The translations under genes and the position numbers were made by a program. DNA of 64,000 nucleotides from Plenodomus lindquistii (taxonomy: Eukaryota; Ascomycota; Dothideomycetes; Pleosporales; Leptosphaeriaceae), in the NCBI GenBank assembly GCA_025504975.1, contig JANUWI010000001.1, positions 992,001-1,056,000 of the forward strand. The letters run 5' to 3'. A model generated the notes under the pieces. That model searched no databases and was not told where the DNA came from. It saw only the letters and a list, made by a program, of their open reading frames with translations. Positions 21,937-32,058 of this stretch are shown here, in pieces (the stretch's first letter is position 1; each line of letters begins with the position of its first letter).

Positions 21937-23163
21937 CTAGTTTGGTGCAACATACTCATTGATGGTAGGTGTGTTGGCAAGATCACATTTTGCACCAAAT
22001 TGACTGACAGCCTGAGCATAACTTGCCTTGACAGCTTCACTCGCATAGATGCGCATCTCCTGTTCATAGGCTTTGGTGACGCCTTTCCAGTGGTCACCGT
22101 CTCCGCGCTCCCAGGCTTCGTTGATCAATCGGCCAAGTAGAGCAGAATCGCGTACAGCGGTATTCGCGCCGTTTCCTCCAGCCGGCGTCATGGCATGCAC
22201 AGCATCTCCAACGAGCGTGACGCGTGGGTCATTCTTCCAATCTGGTACACCGTCTGGTGAAGAGCAAGTAATTTTCCAAAAGGCAGCCTCTTTCTCATTC
22301 ATGTTCTCAAAGAGTGGCTTCACACGCTCATGCCAGTGTGACGTGAGCGATTTGGCAATGTTTGCAGCTACAGGACCAGTGATGCTGTAGTTGTCATTTG
22401 GCGCCTTGACCACCCCAGGTGTACCCACCAACGTCCAGCCGAAACTGATGTCTGGGTTGTCCATGTCGTTTGCACGTACGTTTGTGATGACGAACACCTT
22501 GCCGCCATCAGTGCGCGATGTATCGTCAACCATACGAAAGACTCCCTCGCCCAGTCCCTTGAAGGCTGTAGTTGGGGCCTGGCCGTGGATGCCGCGAGCT
22601 CCAAGATCGTAGACCTTGATCGCGCCATTGGAGAGCTGTCTGGCCACTTCGCTCTTGACACCCTCCCCACCGACAATCATGGAGCCTTCCTCGCTCTTGC
22701 TGCCGTCTGCAAACACCAGTCGCACTCCACTGTCGGTCGATTCATAGCCTGCGACTTGATGGTTCCATCGGACATTGTCTTCCAGGCCTTCCATAAACAC
22801 CTTGCGCATGTCACCTCGGGAGATGCCCACTACCTTGCCATCTCGACTGGTGAGGGGCTCCTTCGAGACACTTGGGTCACTTCCACCCAGATTTTCGCCT
22901 GTGAGGGGATTTACGGCTGCGAAGCCAGCCCCGCCTGTCTTGCCACACGCGTCATAGAATCGTTCCCAACCATCGGGGCCGAGGACTTGTTCTATGCTGT
23001 CGAGACCTTGTGCGGACAGCCGGAGTCGATAGCCCTGTGCACGAAACACTATAGATGCATCACGCTCGAAGACTACAAAAGGGATGCTGGAACGGTGCAG
23101 CGATCGGGCGAGGAGGAGAGATGCGAGGCCAGCGCCTGAGATGAGAACTGGCTTGGGAGTCAT
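21937..23163 (-). CDS. FAD-dependent monooxygenase (class A hydroxylase type)
   Basis: A single exon of 408 residues. The N-terminal fold VLISGAGLASLLLARSL (residues about 6-22) binds FAD, and DPRVTLVGDAVHAMTPAGGNG (near 320) is the GD motif. The middle motif, normally GADG, reads VGGEGVKSEVAR, with Glu in place of Asp. The family hydroxylates aromatic or polyketide substrates with NAD(P)H. Fungal relatives are common in secondary metabolism and xenobiotic breakdown. No membrane span or signal peptide is present. It is divergent from the ESF1 homologue with 288 bp between starts, which is probably coincidence given ESF1's housekeeping role. Confidence 0.85.
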   Translation of the reverse strand: MTPKPVLISGAGLASLLLARSLHRSSIPFVVFERDASIVFRAQGYRLRLSAQGLDSIEQVLGPDGWERFYDACGKTGGAGFAAVNPLTGENLGGSDPSVSKEPLTSRDGKVVGISRGDMRKVFMEGLEDNVRWNHQVAGYESTDSGVRLVFADGSKSEEGSMIVGGEGVKSEVARQLSNGAIKVYDLGARGIHGQAPTTAFKGLGEGVFRMVDDTSRTDGGKVFVITNVRANDMDNPDISFGWTLVGTPGVVKAPNDNYSITGPVAANIAKSLTSHWHERVKPLFENMNEKEAAFWKITCSSPDGVPDWKNDPRVTLVGDAVHAMTPAGGNGANTAVRDSALLGRLINEAWERGDGDHWKGVTKAYEQEMRIYASEAVKASYAQAVSQFGAKCDLANTPTINEYVAPN

Positions 23164-23451
23164 GGTAGACGGGTGGTGATGCTAGCAAAGTAACCGGGCG
23201 GTGCAGCACAAACGGGGTCCATCTTATTCATGTTGGATTCGTGCATGGTGTAGAGGATGGCGTCACGTCGACCATCGGGCACGAGCCGTCAGCATCTCGG
23301 CGGTCGGAGCTTTTGAATGCGAGTTCCTTGGCAACTCCCGAAGCAGTGACCAATGAGCGCCCGTTTTCGCCGCAACTCACCGCCCCGGCAGAAAAGTCTC
23401 GCCGCTTGACCATGCGCGACCCGCCTGACAGACGACAGCACAACAGCCACA

Positions 23452-25635
23452 ATGCCTCTTCCCAAGCGTCAAACGGTACCAACTAAGAGCGCGAAATCTG
23501 CGCCAGCTGCCGGTATGCTCAAACTTTCGTTGACAATACGCCCGACGTCCACGTGACTCGAGGCGCATTAGCATTGCGCTGACCCACATGCAGACGACTC
23601 TCGCTTCTCCAACTTTGAGACGGACCCAAAGTTCCGATTGCCCTCGAAGAAGCACACCAAGACCAAACTCGACACGCGCTTCTCCAGACTGCGAAGCGAC
23701 CCAGACTTCTACAACAAGGCCACCGTAGACAAGTATGGCCGCAAGATTGACAAGCAGGCTGGCAAGAAGGCGCTCGACAAGCTCTACGATGTAGAAGATG
23801 ACGATGACGACGAAGATGATTTGGAACCACAGCTGGAGCGATCCGCAGAGAAGAAACGCGACAAGGCAGTGCTGAAGGAGCTACAGCGGGTTGAAAAGCA
23901 AGGCTTCGATCCCATACGAGATGGCGGACTCGAGTCGTCCTCAGATGAGAGTTCGAGCGACGAAGGAGAGGACGAAGTTGAGGAGCAGACTGAGCTTGCA
24001 GGTGGAAACAACGAGGTGCCCACAGGCGACATCTCCTCACGACTGGCAGCCGTCAACATGGACTGGGACAACATTCGAGCCAGCGACATCATGGCCGTAG
24101 CAAATTCCTTCGTGCCAGCCGATGGGCGGATATTGAACGTGACCATTTATCCCAGCGAGTTTGGCATGGAGCGCATGCAGCGCGAGGAGATTGAAGGCCC
24201 GCCTCGAGCAATTTTTGCGTCAACAGCGAATAAGAGCAAGGACAACATAACGGCCTTGGACGACTCTGATGAGTCGGAATCAGAAGAAGAAGAAAACAAG
24301 ATACGGCAGGAGCTGCAAGGCGACGACACAGGCGAGGAATTTGACTCGACCGCACTACGCTCCTACCAACTCGACCGCCTGCGATACTACTACGCTGTCA
24401 TCACCTGCTCTTCAGCCAATGTCGCGAAAGCCATCTACGACAACTTGGATGGACGCGAGTACCTTACGAGCGCCAATTTCTTCGACCTTAGATTCGTCCC
24501 CGATGGCACCGAATTTGACCAAGACCATCACGATGAGTGCGCGAAGCTCCCCGATGGCTACAAGCCCAACGAGTTCACAACGGGCGCTCTCACACATTCA
24601 AAGGTCAAGCTAACCTGGGACGCCGATGACACAACGCGACAAGAAGTGCAAAAGCGTGCCTTCTCTCGCAAGGAGATTGATGAGAATGAGTTGCAGGCTT
24701 ACTTGGGTACCGACTCGTCATCTTCAGAAGACGAAGAAGAGGTCGCCAAGGCAGACAAAGCAGCAAGTCTACGGAAGGCTTTGGGTCTTGAGTCATCTGG
24801 CAAATCGTCGAAACCAAAAGTCAAGGCGTCCGCCAAGCGAGATCGTGACTTCCCCAAGCCAGACAGTGAGATGCAGATTACGTTCACTGGTGGTTTGTTG
24901 AACAACGCCAACAAGGACTCTGTGTTTGAGAATGACATTCCAATACAAGAGACTACCATGGAAAAGTATATCCGCAAGGAGAAAGAAAGGAAGCAAAAGC
25001 GAAAGGAAAAGTACGAGGCCAAGAAGAAGGGTGTGGATCCTGATGCTGAAGGCCCGAATCACGAGATTGCAGTAGCCAAACCTACCACTGACGATCCTTT
25101 CGATGACCCCTTCTTTGCATCCGACCCCGAGGAAGCCGCCAAAGAAGTCAAGCAAGCGAAGAAATCGAAGAGAGCCAAGAAGCGCGAGGAACAAGATGCA
25201 CAAGACGAGGCCAACGCAGCCGAGCGCGCAAATCTTGAGCTTCTCATGGCTGACGGAGACGACGCTGACAAGATGCGCCACTTCAACATGAACGAGATTG
25301 TCAAGGCAGAGAAGCTGAAGAAGAAGGGCAAGAAGGCGAAGAAGAACGCGCCGGTTGTGGAGGACAATTTTGACATCAACACTGTGGATCCTCGATTCGC
25401 GAAGCTGTACGAGAGCCATGAGTTTGCGATTGATCCGACGAATCCCAAGTTCAAAGAGACGGCCGGTATGAAGAAGTTGCTAGAGGAGGGTCGCAAGAAG
25501 CGTAAGCAAGGCAAGGGCGAGGACGATGTGGAGCCTGAGCGAGATAGCAAAAAGTCCAAGCAGGATGTAACTGCTGTGGAGGAGGATGTTATGAAGCTGG
25601 CAGCGCGCGTCAAGGCCAAGAGTAGGGCCAGGTAG
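23452..25635 (+). CDS. ESF1: ESF1 homologue, pre-rRNA processing factor
   Basis: Two exons, 23452-23512 and 23594-25635, join over an 81-bp intron to give 700 residues. The splice yields DDSRFSNFETDPKFRLPSKK, matching the conserved ESF1 start. Acidic tracts (DDDDDEDD near residue 77; ESEEEE) and long Lys-rich stretches alternate. The C-terminal NUC153 segment is visible as DPRFAKLYESHEFAIDPTNP. ESF1 is a nucleolar component of the small-subunit processome, needed for 18S rRNA maturation in yeast. Nothing suggests truncation. It ends 135 bp from the convergent RNase H2 subunit gene. Confidence 0.92.
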
Positions 25636-25770
25636 GGGAGGGAGTCTGTAGTCGATTTATACCCGTGTAATGCACAGCACTCTGCCTTGTCCGTCGCATA
25701 TGTTTGTGTTGTAACAAGTCTTGTCACACTCCAGGGTATCATTGTCGGTCCATACTACTGTGTTGACCCT

Positions 25771-26295
25771 TCAGGCCTTTTTCTCCTCCACATCTCCATC
25801 CACCTCGTCTTCGCAGTGCATACTCTCCGCAAACCCAACCCATTCTCTCAACCCCCTAACATACATGTCTCGCCCCTCGTCCACCACGCCACCATGACCC
25901 CATACAACTATCTCGTCAAACTCGCCAACTTGTTCCGCGACGCTAATATCGACCGCCATGTCCTCAACCTCCTCCTCATCCTCTCCGCCACTCTCTCCAT
26001 CATCTTGCTGTTCCTGCTGCAGCGCTCGGGGCTGTGGGGCTTGTCTATCCGTGACATGCAACGCAGCGCCCGTGTATCCTTGTGGCAGGGCTACCGGGGT
26101 ACCGTGGAGATGGCGGCCGCGGAAGTGTGCGTGCAGTGTGTTGTCGCCGGGCTTGGAGGCGTCGGTGGCGGGCGTGAAGAAGCGTGAAGTCGAGTTTATG
26201 GGGCCATTGTGGGATATGCGGAGGGGGAGGAGGTTTGGTGTGACTTTTTGTGGGGGCGCAGAGGGCGCTGATGTGGGGGGTTGGATGGAGAGCAT
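25771..26295 (-). CDS. Ribonuclease H2 non-catalytic subunit C
   Basis: A single exon of 174 residues from the ATG at 26295. An upstream in-frame ATG at 26331 would add 12. Family landmarks are LLPLRISHNGPIN (strand-turn at the start), then FTP followed by FRGRHLHGTPVALPQGYTG, and a C-terminal EFDEIVVWGHGG ending with REWVGFAESMH. These match the RNase H2 subunit C family (PF08615), called Rnh203 in yeast. It scaffolds the trimeric RNase H2 that removes ribonucleotides from DNA in the nucleus. An acidic insert of about 20 residues lies in the middle, as is common in fungi. The plus-strand frame over the same interval is a shadow. Confidence 0.85.
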   Translation of the reverse strand: MLSIQPPTSAPSAPPQKVTPNLLPLRISHNGPINSTSRFFTPATDASKPGDNTLHAHFRGRHLHGTPVALPQGYTGAALHVTDRQAPQPRALQQEQQDDGESGGEDEEEVEDMAVDISVAEQVGEFDEIVVWGHGGVVDEGRDMYVRGLREWVGFAESMHCEDEVDGDVEEKKA

Positions 26296-26743
26296 GGTTG
26301 TGAGGACTCGTGGAAATTGAATGTAAGACAACTTGATTGTGTCTATTGCGATGGAAAGTGTGTCGTGATTCTATGGTTGTGTAGGGAAGACGCGTCGACG
26401 CGCCCAAGCGTGATTTGTGGGGCACGGACGCGCCTCCTGTTTGGGTAACCATGACGGTGCGATGAAATTACGATGAAGCATAGTGACTGCCCAGAATACT
26501 CTCAAAACGCCTCGGAACCCTCGTCGTGGAACGCATGACACGATAGTACAAGTTGGAAACACGAATAATCACAATGTGTTGCTTTGTTCCGTCTTTTCCG
26601 AATCTGCATTCACGGTATAGTTACATGCTTATCCCCCCCCCCATGATTTAGTATCATTCTATACATTCTGTATATGCGCGCCCCATATATCTTTCCCATT
26701 TATCGACACCTGAACTGACTCCAGTGTCCAAACACTCTTAATT
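26296..26743. other. Intergenic, includes RNase H2C promoter
   Basis: No gene is seen in this 448-bp stretch. It holds a ten-C homopolymer near 26631-26642 and lies between two minus-strand genes. Confidence 0.5.
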
Positions 26744-26989
26744 CTACGGACAGGTCACCTGACCTGGGCTGCAGTAGGTACCCATATCTTGAGCTTCATG
26801 TTCGGCCTCACGCTTAACCTTGACATCGTTTGCCACTTGATGAATGTCGTTGTGGCGCCTGACAAGCTTGTTTTGTGCGTTTGATGGGTTGGGACCAGGA
26901 GCTACGGTGTTGTCGGGGGCAACTACCACCTGGGCAATGGTTGGAGAGAGGAGGGCCAGGAAGCCGATGATGAGGGTGGGAATGTACAT
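26744..26989 (-). CDS. Small secreted Kex2-processed peptide precursor, possibly alpha-factor-like pheromone
   Basis: A single exon of 81 residues. Residues about 1-19 form a signal peptide (MYIPTLIIGFLALLSPTIA). A proline- and Asn-rich pro-region follows, with a dibasic site at KLVRR and a second at VKVKR. The second is followed at once by EAEHEAQD, which resembles the Lys-Arg-Glu-Ala spacer trimmed in yeast alpha-factor. The last 13 residues, MGTYCSPGQVTCP, hold two Cys around a Gly-Gln core. Filamentous ascomycete alpha-type pheromones commonly have Cys-x(2-4)-Gly-Gln-x-Cys cores. There is only one copy of the peptide and the usual N-terminal Trp-Cys is replaced by Tyr-Cys, so a Kex2-processed effector-like peptide is the main alternative. 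Confidence 0.55.
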   Translation of the reverse strand: MYIPTLIIGFLALLSPTIAQVVVAPDNTVAPGPNPSNAQNKLVRRHNDIHQVANDVKVKREAEHEAQDMGTYCSPGQVTCP

Positions 26990-28407
26990 GGTTTGAGTTG
27001 GATATGGAGAGTTTTCTTTGAACGAAAGGATAGAAACGATTGATTTTGCGGATTGTATTGCAGTGAGTTTTGTACTGTGTGTGTGGTGCTCCTATTGAAT
27101 GTTTATATACCTAAAGCGTTCAGTAATCCGGTGCTTATGGCGGTCGATTTGATAGTGTCAGCTAAGCAGTGCGTTCTGATCAGAATATGTTGGTGAAGTC
27201 TGATACAACTTTAGCTAAGATGCTGCTAAATAAGCAAAAGTTGTTGAGACATTGCCGATAAAAGGGTATAAACACACCGATCAATTTATAAGACGAAGCT
27301 CTCGCCTTCGTGACGAAGGTATACAAAAGAGGTTGGTTTACCATGTCGTACTTGGTATACAAGTTGTATCGTGCATGTCTCGTATTGCTGGCTAATGAGA
27401 CCGAGTGATTGTCGTAAGCAGTGACGACCTCTTACCCAAGACGGTAGTATATTCGTATACTCGCCTGCGCGGCCTCGTATCCGAAGAGGTCGGCACCACA
27501 TGGCTCCCCCGCAGCCTCACCGATATTTTGAGCTTGATTCTTGGTCTCAATTAGATTCCGACAAGGCATTCTTCGACACGCGCATCGCGTGCATACCATG
27601 TACCGTGTGCAAGCTGAGACGGCCCGATGTGGCCGATACGATAAGCATAAGTGTGCCTTGCATTAGAGCTACCCCTCCCACACCCTCCCACACCCTGGAG
27701 AGAGTTCGCAATGGACCCTGATGTGCGGCTCTGTGACACTGCTGGACAAATTCACGCATGGCAAGACGCCGCCATTGCTTCGCAGCTCCAGCAGTCCAAT
27801 GGCTTCGTTTTATTCTCATGAAACTGTGCCAATCGCCATGCCCAAACACAGTCGAATGCATGTCCAAAACGTCCGCCTCGATGTCTAGCAGAATCGAAGT
27901 CGTCATAGATCGCTTGAAAAGGCAAAGTACCCACGCTGTCCCTGCAGTCCAAACAAATGCAACACGCATTTGGCTCAGACGGCGCATTGCAATGCACCGC
28001 GTCGGCTCTCGGTCTTCCGCTCTGTCGGCCTTAACAGACCTGGAAGCATGCTAAATAAGTTCACCACGCCATGTCGCGGCCGGAGGGGCTCCTGTTGTCC
28101 CTAAGCACCACGAACAAACCACCGCTCACGCGTTCGCCCCCGAAACCCCTCCTGCGATTGTTGATTTGGACGTGTTTTAGGTACCAGCACGTATCGCGTT
28201 GACGGCGCCGTGAGCGTTGCTGTTCTTATTCAACCTGGTGCGCCCGAGTCGGAAGTCTGGTGTTTCTGTTCACCCATACCGGAGCCTAGGCCGCTTGCGT
28301 CACGATAGGCCCCAGCACTCTTTGAACGGTGACGCGACGGCTTTGATCCATTGAAAGCGACTTTGTGACAGGACTCGTATCTCCACGAAAATACAACACA
28401 TAGCAAC
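26990..28407. other. Gene-poor stretch between peptide precursor and methyltransferase
   Basis: Overlapping frames up to 146 codons (27547-27987 minus and its antisense) show no domain or codon pattern I trust. The first 200 bp or so would be the promoter of the minus-strand peptide gene. Short CCCTCCCACA direct repeats occur near 27675-27705. Confidence 0.45.
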
Positions 28408-29903
28408 ATGACGATTTTCAGCCCACTGACAAGCGCTGCCTCGTCGGTACTCAGCACAATCACATCACAGGCGTGGGGTCCCCTCGTGAACCTATGCAGA
28501 AATGGCACCATTTCTCAATTACAAAACCTGCAGCTCGGCAAGCTTGTCCTGTTTGAAGGTGGATCAAGCGAGGCATCAGCAGTGTTTGGCAAGGACAAGG
28601 AAGGGCTTCCAATTGCGTTTCTAGACGTTCACGATGAGAAGTTTTGGGTGCGACTTGCACTTTTTGCAGATATGGTGCGTTCAACACTGTCTGGGTGGCA
28701 TTGAGTGCTCGGATGTGCTATGGGAAGATTTTTGGCTGATTGAAACCTAGGGATTTGCGGAGAGCTACATGCTTGGAGAGTTCACATCACCAGATCTGAC
28801 CAAGTTTTTTGAGGTATGAATCCCCATTGAAATGACAGCGAGTGGCCAGCTCACAGACGTAGCTTTTCATCTTGAACCGCAACTATCTCTCCAATGGGTC
28901 AAATCTCACAGCTGCGATGTCCTCAGGCCTCGCTGGCTTAGTTCGGGGCAGCAACAACCTTAAAAACGCGCGATTGAACATATCCGCACACTATGACATC
29001 TCCAACGAGATGTTTGCCGCTTTCCTCTCGCCAGACATGACCTACTCCAGTCCCATCTGGCTACCGAAATCGAACCCCAAGTCGGAACTTGAGACACTCT
29101 ACGACGCACAAATGCGAAAGCTCGACCGCTTCATTGACAACACACACATCAAGGGAAGCGACCATGTTTTGGAGATTGGGACAGGCTGGGGTAGCTTTGC
29201 TATGCGAGCTGTTGCGCGGACAGGTTGCAGAGTCACATCTCTGACACTCTCAATCGAGCAGAAAGAGCTGGCAGAAGAGCGGATAAAAGAAGCAGGAATG
29301 TCAGACAAGATCACGGTCCTCCTCTGCGACTACCGAAGTCTCGAGATCCCCGAAACAGGTGCATTCGACAAGATTGTATCCATCGAGATGCTCGAAGCTG
29401 TGGGCAAAGAATACCTCGTCACGTACTTCAAGTGTGTCGACAAGCTGCTCAAGAAAGAAGGCGGCATCGCATGCTTCCAATGCATCACCATGCCTGACGC
29501 ACGCTACGAAGCCTACGCCAAATCCGACGACTTCATTCGCCGTTATATTTTCCCTGGAGGCCATTTGCCTGCCGTCTCGGAGCTCGTCAGCTCAATACAA
29601 ACTGCATCTGGTGGCAACCTGGTGGTTGACAGCGTAGAAAATATTGGCCCGCACTACGCAAAAGCGCTGCGGTTGTGGCGGGAGGCCTTCCTGGACAACT
29701 GGCAGGACAAGATTAAGCCGCAGCTCATCAAGGAAAAAAAGGACCAGGGCATGGATGACGAGAGTGCTGAGGTGTTCAAGAGGAAGTGGGATTACTACTT
29801 CCGGTACTCGGAGGCTGGGTTCTCGACCAAGACGTTGGGCGATGTGATTATTACAGTGGGCAGGGAGGGTGCCGTGCAAATGATGGAGGATGTGCCATTG
29901 TAG
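28408..29903 (+). CDS. Cyclopropane-fatty-acyl-phospholipid synthase-type SAM methyltransferase
   Basis: Three exons, 28408-28674, 28751-28813 and 28863-29903, give 456 residues. Introns are 76 and 49 bp and all junctions are phase 0. The N-terminal part resembles the sterol-carrier-like region of CFA synthases (GFAESYMLGEF, then LNRNYLSNG). The catalytic part has YDISNEMFAAFLS, the SAM-binding motif VLEIGTGWGSFAMRAV, and SIEMLEAVG and FIRRYIFPGG further on. These enzymes add a methylene bridge across the double bond of membrane phospholipid acyl chains using S-adenosylmethionine. Fungal homologues are sporadic and often thought to be of bacterial origin. Here the gene has introns, so any transfer is old. 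A related lipid C-methylation is possible. Confidence 0.85.
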
Positions 29904-30108
29904 ATAAAAAGCCGTGTGAAGTGAGAATGTGTGGGGTTTTGGAGAAGATGCTCGTGTATATCTTGACTTTACGATACCCAGATCGTGTTGCCAGACACGT
30001 AGATGCAACAAATCTGAAAGCCTGTTCCGAACCCTTGCAATCGCCCTCTTGCACCTCCTACGAGACCCATCCATACATATATACAATCATTTTCCCAATA
30101 AAAACATT

Positions 30109-30711
30109 TCACAATTTACTCTTGATCCTAACCTCCCCAACAAGCTTCCTCATACTCTCATCCCCCACATCCGCCCTCCTCTTAAACTCGGCCATATTCT
30201 CCTCCAGCCACTGATCATCTTGCCCCGCCAGCGGCAGCAAAAACCCCTGTTCCGCGCCCGTGACAATAGTCCCATGGATAAAGATGTTATGCAGCGTCAA
30301 TGGATTCGCCAAACTGCCCTGAAGCATTGTCGGATCACCACCGTTTCCAGCACCCCGCTTCCTCTGCAAATTCAAAGGCAACCCCACATCCTCGTCATCC
30401 ACCACCCTCAAAGTCGCCGGCGCAACAACAATCTCCTCCCACGCCTTCCCAATCTCCAGCACCAACGTCTTTAATTCTGCAGCCTTTTCAGGTCCCCGGG
30501 GCCGCAAGAACCCGTTTATGTAGTTTGTCCGGACTTGGCGACCGCCGACGAATGTTGTTTGGGTGGAGGGCGTGGTGGGGTGAAATGTTATGTTTACGAA
30601 GATTGAGGGCGCGGAGAAGAGGGTTGTGTGGAGGTTTGTTATTTTTCTGGCGAGGGCGGCGGTTTGGGATGGGGTTAGGGGGGTGGAGTGGTGGATTGAG
30701 TAGTGTGGCAT
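30109..30711 (-). CDS. Tautomerase-superfamily protein (cis-CaaD/oxalocrotonate tautomerase-like)
   Basis: A 200-residue frame starting at the ATG at 30711. The start is chosen because the second residue is then Pro (MPHYSIHHSTPL), and members of this superfamily use the N-terminal Pro exposed after Met removal as catalytic base. An in-frame ATG ten codons upstream would bury it. Other visible features are FVNITFHP and a short segment GGRQVRTNYINGFLRPRG, in line with the fungal tautomerase group of about 150-200 residues. It probably acts on small keto-acid or halo-acrylate-like compounds in the cytosol. The physiological substrate is not known. It is convergent with the methyltransferase gene, about 205 bp apart. 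Confidence 0.75.
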   Translation of the reverse strand: MPHYSIHHSTPLTPSQTAALARKITNLHTTLFSAPSIFVNITFHPTTPSTQTTFVGGRQVRTNYINGFLRPRGPEKAAELKTLVLEIGKAWEEIVVAPATLRVVDDEDVGLPLNLQRKRGAGNGGDPTMLQGSLANPLTLHNIFIHGTIVTGAEQGFLLPLAGQDDQWLEENMAEFKRRADVGDESMRKLVGEVRIKSKL

Positions 30712-32058
30712 TTTTTTTTCTTTTGGTTTTATTAGGACCAAGTTGGTTGTTGGTTGGGATTATAGAGAGGTCTGTTAGTTCGAGCGTGTGGGTTTTGCAC
30801 GACAAGTTGTAGCTTTTGCCTGAATCTTTTGAGGAGTTGTTGGGGTATTTGATGTTGTTGTTTCGTCGCGCGTGTTTGAATGGCTCTAGCTTTAGAGTGA
30901 GCTGGCGGTCAAGTGAAGCAAATCCTATCGTGTGTTGTCGCAATGGCACATCTTTGTGTGTTGTCGTGATGTGATTTGCCGCGGAATGGGGGAGATGGGG
31001 CCCCTCGGCGATGTTGAGGTTGAACACCAAATTCGCCGCCGTCTCGTACAGAAATTCCCGATTGTGAGTCGCAAAGTCTTGTGAGCTGGAGGCGGGGTTT
31101 ACTGTATGTATAGTCTACGGACGTATGCAGTGGTGACGCGGGGCTGGTCCAAGGTTGGGACAGTGCAGCGGTCCTGGTATTGCGGCTACATGGGTTCCTA
31201 TTGGTGTTACTAATGCAACATGCGTGTAGCCGAGCTACTCAAGTAGCTAGATGACAAGAGAGCAGATTCAGGACAGAATGTCCACCCGCCAGCGCACCGA
31301 GTTGTGTAGTGCGTCATCCGACAACAGGTACGCCATCCCATCCCCTCACCACACACGTAAGCCAGCCGCCCCTCAACCCCAGACCAATTTCCCTTGAAAT
31401 CGCACAAATCGGCATCGTTCCAGCATCTGTAAACGGTGACCCTTTTCCCCGGATTCCTCGCATCGGCACTTACCTATCCACGTTGTAACGCCTATCGGCA
31501 GCAACCATCCGATCGTGACTGGGGGCTGGGGCCGCACCCGCCGGTGGTCCCTGGCGATCAGCCGGTGGGTAGACTCAACTTTGAGTCGAGAATTCTCCAT
31601 GAACGGCAGCGTGCGCCACAATAAAACGATTTTTATGCGGGAACATAGGTTCCAAACGTTGTTGTACGGCAAAGTCTTGTGTTCTGGGAACCTGGGTATT
31701 GGGTTGTTCGCCTCAAGGCTGGGTCAAGGGCGCGTGTCGGAGAAATGCATCCGCAACGCAGTCGGGCTGGGGTTGGGCTGCAAAGATGGAAACGTTATGA
31801 TGGGTCATATGGGCTGGGTTTATTTTCGGTTGACAGGCGCATGGTATACTGGAAATCTCATGAGCTTAATTGAACGTTGCTATTTTGTGTATGCTAGGGG
31901 GGCATTTGGGTTTGTAGACGCTGGATGTACATGTGTTCTGCCATGCCTATGAATGACACGACCTTCTAGGGATTTGTATGATGTTCTATGCAACGTAGGG
32001 TATCTCCAGTGCGCTTCGATGTGTACTCAGGCCGCTACGGCGACTTTACAACATGGTT
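30712..32058. other. Intergenic stretch, no gene seen
   Basis: Over 1.3 kb without a convincing gene. Frames at 31373-31672 minus, 31515-31952 plus and 30488-31030 minus lack recognisable features, and the last runs antisense through the tautomerase gene. Nine consecutive T's at 30711-30719 lie directly before the tautomerase start. Confidence 0.45.

Noticed and set aside
25687..26187. 166-codon plus-strand frame with hydrophobic segments
   Set aside because: It is the antisense shadow of the RNase H2 subunit C gene, whose family motifs on the minus strand are unmistakable.
27547..27987. 146-codon minus-strand frame
   Set aside because: No recognisable motif, and long frames also occur on the opposite strand over the same bases, as happens in GC-balanced non-coding DNA.
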